Below, piece after piece: positions 1 through 11,800 of a stretch of DNA of 64,000 nucleotides; within the stretch, counting starts at the first letter, position 1; each line of letters starts with the position of its first letter. A program made the translations under genes and the position numbers. The notes under the pieces are model-generated. The model was not told the DNA's origin, made no database searches, and saw only the letters and a list, made by a program, of their open reading frames with translations. The DNA is from Opeltia flavorubescens. Its lineage: Eukaryota; Ascomycota; Lecanoromycetes; Teloschistales; Teloschistaceae. The stretch spans positions 744,001-808,000 of the forward strand of contig KE546965.1 of assembly GCA_000442125.1 (NCBI GenBank), written 5' to 3'.

Positions 1-1
1 G

Positions 2-1150
2 GGTCTGACTGCAGTGCAGAAGCTGGCTAAGTTGTTTGCGGACAATGGTGCAGCAGCCGTCCACTTTGAGGATCAGTTGCATGGTGGGAAAAAGTGTGGG
101 CATCTGGCGGGCAAGGTGCTGGTCCCTATTTCGGAGCACATCAATCGCCTGAAAGCCGCGCGTTTTCAGTGGGATCTGATGGGTAGTGAGAACCTCCTGA
201 TCGCTAGAACTGACTCCGAGTCCGGCAAGTTGCTGAGTAGCAATGTCGATGTTCGGGATCATGAATACATACTTGGTGTTATCGAGGATGTTGAGCCATT
301 GGCGGAAAGATTGCAAGAAATGGAGTTTCAAGGTGCGCCTGGGAATGAGATTGACGAATTTGAAGCAACATGGGTGAAGGATCATAAGCTGTTCACATTT
401 GATGAAGGTAGGTGTTCCTTGCGACCTTTGCCATTTGGAATATCATTTGGTTGACGATGTGTAGCTGTGGTGCAACGCATGCAAGCCGAAAATGCGTCTG
501 ACGCAAAGATCAATGACTACTTTGCTCGGATCCAAAAAGACCGAAATCTCTCCTTGACGCGTCGCAGAGTGTTAGCAAGTGAATATACGCAAGAGCCCGT
601 GTTTTTCTCTTGGGACATTCCTCGAACCCGAGAAGGCTTCTATCATTACAAAGCTGGCATTCCAGCAGCTACCAAACGAGCCATCGAGTTTGCACCGTAC
701 GCAGAACTACTCTGGCTTGAAACTGCGGACCCCAGCATTCAAAAAGCCGGGGCTTTCGCTTCCGATATCAGGACGGCTTACCCTGGGAAGCACCTGGTGT
801 ACAACTTGAGCCCATCCTTCAATTGGATGGGCTATGGTTTTGATGAAGCGTCATTGAAGTCGTTTATCTGGGATCTGGCGAAGCATGGTTTCGTCCTGCA
901 ACTCATCTCACTTGCTGGTCTTCATTCCAATGCGACCGTTACCGCCGAGCTCTCCCGCGCTTTTCAAAAGGACGGCATGCTCGCGTATGTCAACTTGATT
1001 CAACGACGGGAGAAGGAGCTCGGGGTAGACGTTTTGACACATCAGAAGTGGAGTGGCGCTGCCTACGTTGATGCTATGCTCGGCGCTTACCAGAGCGGTA
1101 GTAGTGGTAGTAAGAGCATGGGTGAAGGCAATACAGAGCAACAATTCTGA
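2..1150 (+). CDS. 2-methylisocitrate lyase, 5' end cut by window
   Basis: Isocitrate lyase superfamily. Exons 2..407 and 465..1150 with a 57-nt phase-1 intron. The signature KKCGH lies near the start of the visible part, followed by [23 protein letters not shown] and NLSPSFNW; the C-terminus is TEQQF. The sequence before the signature ([14 protein letters not shown]) and the FQWD segment match, from memory, the mitochondrial methylcitrate-cycle enzyme better than the glyoxysomal isocitrate lyase. That enzyme splits 2-methylisocitrate into pyruvate and succinate during propionyl-CoA detoxification. The N-terminus and any mitochondrial targeting peptide lie upstream of the window. Glyoxylate-cycle isocitrate lyase is the alternative. 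Family certain, paralogue likely. Confidence 0.85.
408..464 (+). other. intron of the lyase gene
   Basis: GTAGGT donor, GTGTAG acceptor, phase 1. Splicing restores the conserved stretch [14 protein letters not shown] across the junction. Confidence 0.9.
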
Positions 1151-1634
1151 AGAGTATGAATAGCACCTCAGGATGTGAGGACGCTTGCACAATGATTTTT
1201 GGAGCCTCTTACAGGATGGCAATCATTGTCACGCGCAGAATTCTTCATCAATCAGTGGACTGGACCGTACATTATTTTCAATGCCGATCAGTTCGGAAAA
1301 TACTTCAGCACTCATGATAACCCGCAGAAGAAATAGCTGTATGAGGGACCTGACATGATTGGCTGTTAGCTTCCGGGGCCACGTATGCATGGTGATGCAA
1401 TGTGCCCTCTATGTCAGATTCCAATTGATCAGCCTCGTCCGCATGTCTTTCGAGCAGGGCAACCTCAAGCTTCACGTCGAGAGATTCTGAAGCTATCTAT
1501 TGATAATTCTTTTTCTGTCGAGTTCATGAATCTACACTCTACTCTTTTACTACTCTGGAATCTTCTATCACACACGAAAACTCACTAATTCGCTTGAAAA
1601 AAAGATTGGCATAGGGATAGGCTGAGCATTCAAC
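1151..1634. other. intergenic, no gene seen
   Basis: Presumably the 3' UTR of the lyase and the promoter of the HeLo gene. The short open frame at 1385..1588 shows no protein-like features. Confidence 0.6.
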
Positions 1635-2453
1635 ATGGCCGAAGCAGTCGGTGTTGCAGCAAGCTTGATCTCATTAGCTTCACTCTTCAGCACCTGCATT
1701 GAATGTTTTGGATATTACAGAGCTGCAAGAGATTATCCACGGCAAATCAAAATGAAGCTCGTCAAACTCGACTTCGAAAAGACACGCCTATTGATATGGG
1801 CGAATCAAGTTGGTCTGACCGACACAAACCCTTCTCATAGGCGACTTAGCCTCCAAAGCAACGAGACCGGTCTGCGAGCGACTCTGGAACAGATCCAGAG
1901 TCTGTTGGCGGAAGCGAACAAGGTACAGGATAAGTATGGTGTGTTGCAAGCAGATAGCTCATCCGAAAGTGTCGAAACATCGACAGATCTGGTCAGCAGA
2001 AACAGCTTTGCCACTTTCAAAGAATCGTATCGCCGATTCTGTGGTAGACCTCTAGAGCATAATACAAGACCGAAGCTGAGTATACGCGTCCGCTGGGCAA
2101 TCATCGATGAACATAGATTTGAAATCCTCATTAAGACGTTGAGAAAATTTGTCGACAACTTATTTTGGCTCGTGGAAGTTGATCGAAGCGTTCAAGACCA
2201 TATTGTTGGGGAGAATATTATGACCGTCACTGATATCGAAGATCTGGAGATGATCAGAGATGCTTCTGAACATGATTATCAGGCCTGGTCAGACGTCGCC
2301 AGTCACGCAGTAGAGTCGAGCGATCGAGATACTGCGAGCAATACAGATATGCAAGATCAGGAGAAAAGCAACGTAGAGGGTGAGCTTCCCTCAGTTTCAC
2401 GCGATTTCTCCGAGGGCCGGATAATCAGCGAAGTCTATAGCCAAAGTCTGTGA
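1635..2453 (+). CDS. HeLo-domain (prion-inhibition and propagation) protein
   Basis: 272 aa. The N-terminus MAEAVGVAASLISLASLFST followed by CIECFGYYRAARDYPRQ and a KLDFEKTRLLIWANQVGL helix matches the HeLo fold of HET-S, whose first 220 residues are a helical bundle that, when activated, inserts into membranes and kills the cell. The first helix is hydrophobic as in pore-forming members. The last 60 residues are acidic and Ser-rich, and I see no HET-s type amyloid repeat. Alternative: a donor at 2380 (GTGAGC) and an acceptor at 2540 or 2561 would splice in phase into the next open frame (to 3703) and give a protein of about 630 aa. The domain is secure; the 3' boundary is not. Confidence 0.75.
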   Translation: MAEAVGVAASLISLASLFSTCIECFGYYRAARDYPRQIKMKLVKLDFEKTRLLIWANQVGLTDTNPSHRRLSLQSNETGLRATLEQIQSLLAEANKVQDKYGVLQADSSSESVETSTDLVSRNSFATFKESYRRFCGRPLEHNTRPKLSIRVRWAIIDEHRFEILIKTLRKFVDNLFWLVEVDRSVQDHIVGENIMTVTDIEDLEMIRDASEHDYQAWSDVASHAVESSDRDTASNTDMQDQEKSNVEGELPSVSRDFSEGRIISEVYSQSL

Positions 2454-2747
2454 TGCTCATCTCAATTGACATGTTTGCAATTGACTGTTACATAGATGCA
2501 TGGGCCAATTCTCCTCCACCAGCGTGCTTCGTCCTCACAGACTCATGCATATCTATTTCAGATCCACCTCCTTGTTTCGAGCGGCATCCAAATCGTGGAC
2601 GTTCATCTTTACTTTCATGCTTACGCGATTACCCTCAGGATCCCTCCTCTCCTGATGTTCGTCACCATCATTACAGTGCGTGCTCCTATCATCGGTGGGA
2701 GAAGGGACAATACAGTCTCGGGGGCAAGTTGCATTCACAATTTCGCA

Positions 2748-3703
2748 TGGGGTCTCACAATCGTGAGACTGTCCAAACCTTTCGATTGAAGCAAGCGAGC
2801 AGTGGTGAAGTACACCATGAAAAACTGGCAACGGCCTATATCTATGTTGCACCGTGTGATCGCCTTCTCAGCCAGGCATTCGGTATATGCTGGGAGACCA
2901 CCACTTCGGAATTGTTTAGTGTACGCATTCGGGTTGATGATCGTTTGGCCGTGACGTGCTGTCAGCCTGGTATTGCTTGTGGCCGCCTGGTCTCCCTTTT
3001 GAGGAATATTCGCCTAGATGGGATCAACAGCTACTGGTCACAATTTGTTGATCAAACGTGGCTAGAGCAACGCATCTACGAGATCGCGGAAGAGAAAGCG
3101 CAATGGGCGTCAGGGTCCGATACTGCCGAAAGGATATCGTTTATCTACCAAGAGAGTAGTTATGAACCTCTGGAAACCGTTGGGGCAATATCAGTAGTTG
3201 GAGAAGAGGCACAAGTCAGGAAGATCATGTCATCCAGCTCATTCCCGCAGCACCCACGCATACCTTCGGCGTCGGAAATCTACGTCATGCACCGTTCAAA
3301 CCTTTACCCTGGTCCGTGCCGGCGCCAGTATTCAGGAACCTTTATCCGCAATCCCCATCTTTCTATACGCAAGAATCCGAGTCTTATTGCCTCTTCTATG
3401 GATACTTGTTCGCAGCTTGGTTCAACCTCCCGTTCAGCTAGCCCAGCAATCTCAGAGCGAATGCTGAAAAGGCGGAGGAGTTTTGAAGAAGGTGGCCCTC
3501 AACAAAGCAGAGCGAACATTGGTAGAAGTGTACAACGGACGTGCGTGGATCGAGGCCCACGAGGGCAGAGATTGCCGCTGCATCCTCATTCCCTCCATCC
3601 CAGAAGATCAAGCAGCCAACAAACCTCGACATCCTATCAACAGAGATCTCCTGGGCTCATGGCATCTGCTCCACCTCGGGTTTCTCTCCTATTCAACGCG
3701 TGA
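2748..3703 (+). CDS. unidentified ORF downstream of the HeLo gene
   Basis: The frame is open from 2450 to 3703 (417 codons), long for chance at this base composition. The region from about codon 100 (HEKLATAYIYVAPCDRLLSQ) to about codon 270 reads like a folded protein, with SYWSQFVDQTWLEQRIYEIA as a helix-like stretch. The last 120 residues are Ser/Arg/Pro-rich and low in complexity. The start given is the ATG of MGSHNRETVQTF, chosen because the codons before it look non-coding. It may instead be the second exon of the HeLo gene. From 3483 a different frame also reads plausibly (KAERTLVEVYNGRAWIEAHE), so an unrecognised intron is possible. No family recognised. Confidence 0.4.
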
Positions 3704-5021
3704 TCTACTCTGTGTCTTGAATTGTCAAGCACTGATTCCTCCTCGAGCGATTACCATCTCCTCAATCACCCTTTATCCCTGACGGTGATGATCGTTGAAT
3801 CTTCCCTCGATACGTCAACATCACCTTGCTCGGGCTTAGTGTTGGTATTTTGAGGGGTTACTAGTGGTCAAGACTCGGATAAACCATGATGGACTCTGGC
3901 TTGAACAAATCGTGCAGGGTTATACAAAAGAGCCTATCTATTCCAAAAACACACATTGAAAAATCCTGCTCCATGTGATAGCAATGTCCGTAGACTAGAG
4001 GCATCAATTTAGAGACTATTTGTATCCGACACCTGGCTCTTTCCCTCGCTTTCTTCTTCATCTTAATTGTTTCCCCTTCCTTTTCCCCTTTTAGTCTTCC
4101 AGGGTCAGAACACTTTCATATTAGTAGTCAAATGACAATAAGGATGACCTCTGCTTCTCCTCCGTTATGTTGCCATGGTCAAATTCTCTCCTCTTCTTTC
4201 TCTTCTCACTCCTTTCCCATATTTTTTGGTTTTTGGATCTTAATTTTCTACTCTTCTATTCTATTCCCTTTTGCTAAAAGACTGTGATCTCTAAGTTTCT
4301 TACTGCCCCACCCTCTTTGTATTATCTATTAATTATATCGAGGAAACACTCATCATAATTGCTCGTAAGTTCCTCCTCTGGAGCATGTTTAAGAGCTATG
4401 CGCTTTGTGAGTGGGGATTGGGGATGCTGATTCCAATGAAGTTATTGGAGATGAGAAAGATGGCCCCGTGGGGGGTGGGGAAGAGAGACGAATGCAGAGA
4501 TGAATTAGGTTGAGCAAAGTAGCAAAACAAAACATGAATGAGAAAATGGAAGAGGATAGGAGTTTTGAGGAAATATGAAATCAAATTTTCTTGCGGTAAA
4601 ATCGGGACAGAAGGTATAAATTGGGAGTAAGATGAACTGATTCCTGGGGTGTGTATAATTCATCGCGGTATAGAAGTTAAATTGGATTACCTCTTATTTG
4701 AGCGAGTGTATTGTTTCTCGTTTCTGGCAAGTTTAGGAAGCGGATGTCCTACTCCTCCAAGCCCTACTCATCCCCATTCCTCCCGACCTTCACCCTCCAT
4801 TTTGAAAAGAGAAAGATAAATCAGCCCAGCCAGCGCAACTCTCGATAATTTCCCCATTACACATTCCCAGTCCTTTCTTCAATACCCATACCTCATTTCA
4901 CATGTCTTACTCCCATGCATTCATAAAATTCATCCAATCAGTCTTCCTCTCTCAATACGTTTTACGTTACTTATCACAATACCTACCCAACTCCCCCCTT
5001 TTGCCCCGCCAACCCACCACG
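3704..5021. other. intergenic, pyrimidine-rich stretches, no gene seen
   Basis: Long C/T-rich tracts near 4060-4300 and 4740-5080 and several short open frames without codon bias or motifs. It separates the 3' ends of the convergent upstream ORF and the permease. Confidence 0.6.
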
Positions 5022-7219
5022 TCAACCCACCCGCATACCCCCCAAAACCTTCCCCGGAACCCCAGCCCCAACACCACTTCCCACGATCTTATCAGTTTCA
5101 AGGTGCCTCTGCCCCTGACCGCGATACTGCTGTCTTCCGCGCAGGAACCAATCCGCCACAATAATAAGGACTAAGATCCCATACACCGCGGCGACATAGT
5201 TCATATCTACCATCAAACTCATCAGCGCTCCCAAAACATGTTTACATCAGGGAAGGAAGACACGACTTACTTCCCGCCGTCACAGGCATCACACTGGGGA
5301 AAGAGTACATAATCAACGTAAACACCGTCCACAGCAGCAATACAATATTCGAGAACAGACCAATGGGGCCCATCCAAAAGGGGCCATGGGGGATGTTGTT
5401 GCGGCCGCGGATAAGGAGGCAGATGACTGGTATGGAGTAGGAGATGTAGAGGAGGACGATGCATGCGGTCACCATACTAGAATTGAACTTAAAGTTAGCG
5501 TGAAGTCTGTATCGATCATGGTGATGATCATTGCAGAGAAAGGTTTATGCAAAAGGAATCCAATAGGAGGTTTCATGTGACTGAATGAAGCGGTGAGGAG
5601 GGAGGGTGCTGTTTCAGCAATTCAAGCGGCTGATTTTGCGCTGCAATAATTCGGTGTCGCATGTCTCTTAACGTTCTCCGGAGAGTAACATCGGGAGTTT
5701 CCTTGACACATTATGGCCGAACTGCATTGTCATTCTCGTTGCGCATTGATCTCCAACGACGTATGGTGAGTAGATCGATCGTCCACGCCGAAGTTTCCCA
5801 TGAAACAAGGCAACCAAATTTTTTTCTCAACGTAACATACCTGTTGAAAGCGGTGTACGCGCCCAAGTACAAGCATCCCACAACAGCGACAATAACACAA
5901 CTCATCGCATGGGCCCGAATCGGTACCCCGAGCCTCTCATCCACCTTTGCAAAGAATGAAGAGAAGGGTATACCACGATCTCGTGCAAAGCTCCAGCATA
6001 AGCGGCTTTGCCAGGTATGGCAGGCAATCAGACAGCCAATTCCTGTCGCAATGACGAGCGCTTCCAGAGCGATCGCTCCAGCTTTGGAATTCAGGGCTTG
6101 ATCGAAGAGAGCGAGGAGCGGCACCCCGGTTGGCGTAAGACTGAGATCTTGATCGGTCATGCTGAAGAAAAGGGCAATAGAGTAGGTCCAGGATGTGATG
6201 AAGCCGATGGCAACGGTGCCTAGGATGGCGACAGGAATCATCTTCTCTGGACGGTGGATCTCTTCTGATAGGTGGGTTGCACAGTCCAGGCAAGCGAATG
6301 CCCAATTCGTATTGATGAGGCCGACGATGAATGCTTCAAAATCTATCAGTTACACTACGTTCCTCGAAGATGCAGGATATTCTTACCGATACCATTTTGT
6401 GACCATCCAGTCTCGTTGACAAAATTAGCAAAGACGAATTTTGCATGTTGATGAGTTGGTGCTTTGGCTGGGACAGCGACGAGAATGACGAAGAACGAGA
6501 CCAGGGATGTCCAGAGGGTGATCTGACCGAGCACGGGAAGGGTCCTTCCATAGCAGTTAAAGAAGAAGGAGAAGACATTTGTGATTTGATAGCCGACAAA
6601 TACATGCCAGGGATGGATTGTGCTATCACTATCAGTATAACCAAGTAAACCAAGGTCATCCGAATCACTTACAAGTCAGGATGAGCCAGCTGCCAGCATC
6701 CAACTGCTGCAGCACCTACTGCCAAGGCGATGCTAGCAGAGGTGAAGATGCTACCTGCCCATGCAAACCATCCGGTCAGGTATGATGCAAAATTGGCGTA
6801 CTTTCTTGGAGCAAGCTCATTGGCCCAGAAGTATTGGCCGCCTGGCAGTGTCAGTGTAGTAATTCTACAATCACTCAGGGTAATTCGATTCGGGACCTAC
6901 CAGCGTTGGGGTATGCGCTTGCTAATTCAGACAAGGTGATGCCAACGCACGTGGATATCAGAGTGATAAGGATGATCCCATACACGATAAGCACAGGTCC
7001 TCCCGAGTTGATACCAGTGATAAGGCCTGCGGAGATACCGAACCATGAATTGGTCAGAGAGAAGCCGACGCCAAGGACAGAGAGGACGGAATAGTTGCGT
7101 CGAAGGTCTTGTGTATAGCCCATGCCTGCTAATTTGAGTGCATCGGAATCGAGATTCGTCAGATCGGTTACGACCAAGCCAGCCACGTAGGCCGATTTGG
7201 TACCCTCTTTCTCGGTCAT
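5022..7219 (-). CDS. APC-family permease (choline/GABA permease type)
   Basis: Six exons: complement(5022..5206, 5271..5476, 5841..6333, 6387..6622, 6673..6841, 6901..7219), 1608 nt, 535 aa. The N-terminal half has MGYTQDLRRNYSVLSVLGVG and FSLTNSWFGISAGLITGINS, then GGPVLIVYGIIL, the consensus start of fungal Hnm1/Uga4-like carriers. Later exons give NCYGRTLPVLGQITLW, AFACLDCATHLSEEIHRPEK and LIACHTWQSRLCWSFARD. About 12 hydrophobic helices are expected. It should be a plasma-membrane proton-coupled importer of an amino acid, GABA or choline; the substrate cannot be fixed from sequence. All exon junctions restore the family consensus. The C-terminus ends in a basic tail after DWFLRGRQQYRGQ. 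Confidence 0.9.
5477..5840 (-). other. unusually long intron (364 nt) in the permease gene
   Basis: Donor GTATGT, acceptor TTCTAG, branch-like GCTAAC just before it. The flanking exons join directly as AYTAFNS-MVTACIVLLY, so no coding exon appears to be missing. The other introns of this gene are 50-64 nt. Confidence 0.75.
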
Positions 7220-8350
7220 TGTCGCCGTTGTGTCGATTGATGGTGTGTGAGTTGCTCTGCCTTGAGGGTGAAGTAGATGGTTGTGTGCGGTAATTGTTAG
7301 GTTCGGCCGAATAAAATGATATTGAAGCTTGTGATGGGTGATGCGGATGGAAGGAGATGGAAATCCTGAAATGTTGATGGGTACAAGAAGATAATGACGA
7401 GAGAGAACAATATTGGAAGGGTCCAATAATGATAATACATCAGACTAAGACTCTATGCTCCTCGTCATTACTATGCGTCTCTTTTTGCTAATTCACGCGA
7501 GGCCAAAGCCACAGTGCAAAGCAAATGTCAGGCTTCATATACTCGTTGAGGAGACAACTTTGCACAGTTAACATGCCTGAAGAAGAGAAATTGCAACGCA
7601 GGAAATAGCATCATGCTGGTAGCATGGTGTTCCAACGACGGTATGTTCAACATCACAGTCCCCGTCAATTTTCTGTATCCTGCCAGGGACCACAAAGTGG
7701 GGAAACAACGAAGCACGACAGCTTTCCGAGATCTTTCGTCTGCTCATGTCTGACGTTCCGAGTTGCCACTGGTATGCATGAAGAGAGGAGGTGAGAGGCA
7801 TCTCATGCTCGGACAAGTAAGGGTTTCTGCTGCCAGCCGTCACCGCTTGTACCTTTTGCTTCAGGAAACTGCAAGATAATGCATCGTATGTTGCAGCTAC
7901 GATGCAGATTCTCTGCAACAGCACCTGTGAATATCGGCCGCAAGAAGTCTGTTGCCAACCGCTGCATCATAATATGGTCTTTGGTCAGCTCGGCTGTAAG
8001 ATTGATGGACGATAACTCATAGTCGTACTTGGTAAAATTCGAGCGACGTAGTTGCACTTTCCCTTTCAAGCCTAGCACCCTCCGCTTGAAAACGATGATG
8101 TTGTATTCAAATGAAGACATTCCATTCAGCATCTATGATGGACGACGTTCAATCGATTTGCCGACCAACGGCAAGAAACCATAAATACCATAATCACCCA
8201 AGTCTATCTATCCTCCTTCCTATGAATGCGAATAAATATGAACCCCATCACCGTCTATCCGAGCGCCATGCATTCTGTAATCCCAGGTCCATCGTCTAAC
8301 GAAGCAGCCATAACTCCGAACGTTACACTCGTTCTTTTCTCCAACCTTAC
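7220..8350. other. intergenic, no gene seen
   Basis: Permease promoter and 3' flank of the ABCF gene. The open frames at 7568..8132 on the minus strand lack coding character. Confidence 0.6.
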
Positions 8351-11300
8351 TTATGCATCATCGTCAGTATCTGGAGGATGAGGAGTTCCCTTGGGCGAAT
8401 TGAGCCATTCAATATGCCTCAGTCTCCTTCGCACTTCCCTCTCCTTCATCTGTGCTCGTGTCATCTTCTTCTTCTTCCTCGACTTGAACTTCAAGTCTCC
8501 ACCATCTTCTGCCCCACTGACGTTCGCACTCGGCGCAGCACTGCTGACTGCGCTAGAACCGCCTTTCGGACTGGCCACCGCGCTAGACATGCTACTGCCC
8601 GGTCTGCTATCCTCGAAACGATCAACAGACACGGCCAAATGTCCTTTATGCGTCACCCGTCCGTCCGCCACGTGCCATTGCTCCGGGCAAAGGGCCCCGA
8701 CGAATTCTTCGTTATGCGAGATCATCACCACCCCGCCTTTGTAGTCGCGGATAGCCACAGCGAGGCCCCCGAGACTGTCCCGATCAAGGAAATTCGTCGG
8801 TTCGTCCAGGACAAGCAAATGGGGATTGTTCCACATCGCTCCTGCAAGTACCACTTTGACTTTTTGGCCACCTGATAAGCCCGAGATTTCGTTGTGGTTG
8901 GCAATGTCAGGGTCCAGTCCAATGTCGGCAAAATGCTGAGCTATCACCTTTGGTTCGAGAATCCGGAAGCCGAGACCTTCCCGTGATGCTTCATGATCAT
9001 CAAATTCTTGAATCAGCTTGTCATACCCCCATGAAAGTAGCGTCTCCCGTGAGACCTGTGAGTTGTACTTCGGAAGCATTCCAATCCATTTTCTGTGTGC
9101 AGCGTTAGTTGATTGACTTCATGGTGGGCTTTTCGAGGGGAGCGCCATCAGGGATGGGACTTACACTTCATATTGAAAGGTCTTCTTCCACTTTTGCCGA
9201 CCCATCAAGGCCTCGAGTCTACGTTCGCCCTTTCCATCACCAAGATCGACAAACTTGTTCATCTGTGCCCTGTCCTCCTCACTCAGTATGCGTGTCTGCT
9301 TCAGGAGTACTTCGCGGTCATCGCCATTTGCGTATCGCCATTGAAGGTATTGATTAGGGGTCTTCTCCATATGCATCTCCACATGCTCAAGCGCATGCTG
9401 TTTGATATACCCGATACGGAGATTGGGATGTTTCTCGACCTTTCCTGTTTGCGGAATGGTTTCACCTGTGAGGAGTTTGATGAGAGTGGACTTCCCAGCA
9501 CCATTTGCGCCGATTATGGCTGTTCGCGAAGAAAGGGTTAGTGCGCACGTTACATCTTGGAGAGAAGGTTTGGATGCGCCTGGATACGTGTAGGAGCAGT
9601 TCGTCATCCGAATGATAGCTCTGGTTGCTGATTTGATGCCCGTGAGGATCCCTGGGTTCGGGAATTTGAATGACATTTGCGAAGCGGAAAGTGTGTAGTA
9701 GGATTTTCCCTCGGGTTTGACCTGGACAAACGCAGCAAGATTTCCTGGATAGCATACAAGTTTCTTCTGCTCGTAATGATAGATGTCTGTACAAACATTA
9801 TCGAGGAAGCCGGAGTCGTGGCTAACGATGAGACTTGTGATCTCTGTGTGACTCTTCAAGTATTCTTCGAGCCATTTGACGTTACCGACATCGAGATGAT
9901 TTGTCGGTTCGTCAAGAAGAAGAACGTCAGCGCCCATCAGCATAGCGCGAGCCAAGGCGAGCTTCATCTTCCATCCTCCCGAGAGCGAGCCCACCTTCTC
10001 CTGTTGCCGGCCACCCGGGCCCGCCGTGAAGCCTACCTCGCTGAGTACTTGGGAAATACGTTCTTTGCCAGCAGCCGCGAGCTCGGGATCTTTCGAGACA
10101 AACTCTAGAATGCTGAGATCGGCATCTTCGCCCTGATTGTGCTCGACAAAGCATGTCTTCAACTCTTCTTTGCTTGGGAAACCTTCCAATTTACCCTCGG
10201 CGATACTACGCATGAGCGTCGACTTGCCCGCTCCGTTCCTACCACAGAGACCATATCGATGCCCCTTGTGGAGTGTAATGTTGGTATGGGAGAGCAGCAG
10301 CATGCCGCCGTAGGCTAAGGAAAAGTCCGTGTTGACGATCTCAACTTCACCAGAGGCTGGTTTGATGGGTTGACCAAACTTACGATGATCCTCGTCTATG
10401 AAATGCTGGTTGAGTGCTTCTCCAACAAGATCGGCTTTGTTGTTGTCAAGGAGCTGTGTCAGATATGGCGCGCTAGACCGGCTGACGCGAGATATGTGGC
10501 GAAGGTTGACGTCTTCCACTACCATCTCTGCTACATAAGACCTGGCAAGCGACCATATTTCGTCGTCACCTGGAAACCCGGCCAGGTCTTGTTTAACATC
10601 CACCAATTTATCCAGTACCTTGAGGACATCGTTTGTGGTTGTTGGTGCGATTTGTCCACTTGCCAGGTTACCATCGTCGTCTCCCATCGCCTTCTTGATG
10701 ACATCCAGCGCCCTTGTGGCCAACTCTCGTACTTCCGGCAGAGATGCTCTATCCTTGACACTTTGCACACCAGGCCTGAGCTTTGGCAAGAATGTTCGCG
10801 CTTCGACGGGATCATGGACCAGTTTTGTAAGATTCTCCACCACCACCACAGTCTGCCTCAAAACCTCTTGTGATGTTGCGGGAGTATTCAAAGATCGCTC
10901 GAGAAGTGGTGTCAGAAGTGCCAAAACGGGAGAAGTGACGATTGCGACAAAGGTAGTTTGAGATAGAGCGTGAATGGCTTTTTGCAGGGTTTCGGTGGAC
11001 GGTTTTTCCATGGTCTTGATGAGAAGAGGTATTCGAGGTGCAACGTCGTCATTGGAGAGAAGGGTCGTCAGAGCTGTCATGGTTTTCAACGCTTGTTTCA
11101 TGACCTCAGCCTTTAGGTCGTGCATTCCAGCCTCGACAATGGGTATCAATCCAGCAAGCTTTTTGCCCATAGATTCTCTTAGCAGATCCTTGAGGCTCTC
11201 CTCTTCCTTGCTTCCTGTACCCATTTTTGCTTTGTCCGCCATTCTCCCAATGAGGTCATATGCGCCCACAGTACCCTGCCATTTACCAGATCTCTTGCTG

Positions 11301-11800
11301 AGGTATCTTGATAATGCAGGTTGAAGCGCTACCACCATTGCTTCGGGTGATAAATAAGAGAACAGAGCGTCCAGAGCATATTGGGCGGACTCCCGTATAA
11401 CGCTCCCTTTATCCGCCAGAGCATCCAATGCCAGGTTCAGGCATCCTCCATCTTGTACCAGAAAACAGATCTCACTGACTGGTTGTGCTGGAGGAACTCT
11501 TTCAAATAGGGCGCCCAGAATGTTCATCGCACTTTCTCGACGTGACCCATCCTTCTTGTCCGTAGCCGCTTTACGTATCTCACCCAGTATACCATAAATG
11601 CGTAAACCCCGGAAGCCAACAGAATTGATGAGAAGATTTGATAAGGCATAAGCGGCGTCTAAAGACTGTTGTGACGTTTGCGCGGTGAAGGAAGTATTTA
11701 GGAGCGAAGAGATTTCCTCCTGAGTTGGTGGGACGCCCGAAGGACCCGAAGGTTTGACTATCATTGCGGGAATGGCAGGAGGTGAGATCTGATGTGGCAT
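8351..11800 (-). CDS. new1: ABCF ATPase New1/Elf1 (EF3-like translation/mRNA factor)
   Basis: Two exons, complement(8351..9092, 9165..11800), 1125 aa. HEAT-like repeats fill residues 1-400. ABC1 has Walker A GRNGAGKST near residue 527, signature LSGGWKMKLALARAM near 608 and LLLDEPTNHLD. ABC2 has GANGAGKST near 767, LSGGQKVKVVLAGAM near 953 and LVLDEPTNFLDRDSLG. Between the ABC2 halves lies FDDHEASREGLGF, and after them ISHNEEFVGALCPEQW, both hallmarks (from memory) of yeast New1 and S. pombe Elf1 rather than of EF3. The tail FKSRKKKKMTRAQMKEREVR-RRLRHIEWL ending SPKGTPHPPDTDDD is also New1-like. The yeast protein binds ribosomes and acts in termination/recycling; Elf1 is linked to mRNA export. 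The yeast Q/N-rich prion segment is absent from the N-terminus here. The start is the first ATG in frame. Confidence 0.95.
9093..9164 (-). other. intron of new1
   Basis: 72 nt, GTAAGT...CACACAG. Splicing yields TFQYEVKWIGMLPKYNS, which is continuous with the family. Confidence 0.9.

Noticed and set aside
1635-2453. HET-s type amyloid repeat in the HeLo protein
   Set aside because: The C-terminal 60 residues have no paired amyloid-motif repeats; only the HeLo domain is supported.
4060-5080. possible small genes in pyrimidine-rich DNA
   Set aside because: Open frames here are products of biased composition; none shows a motif.
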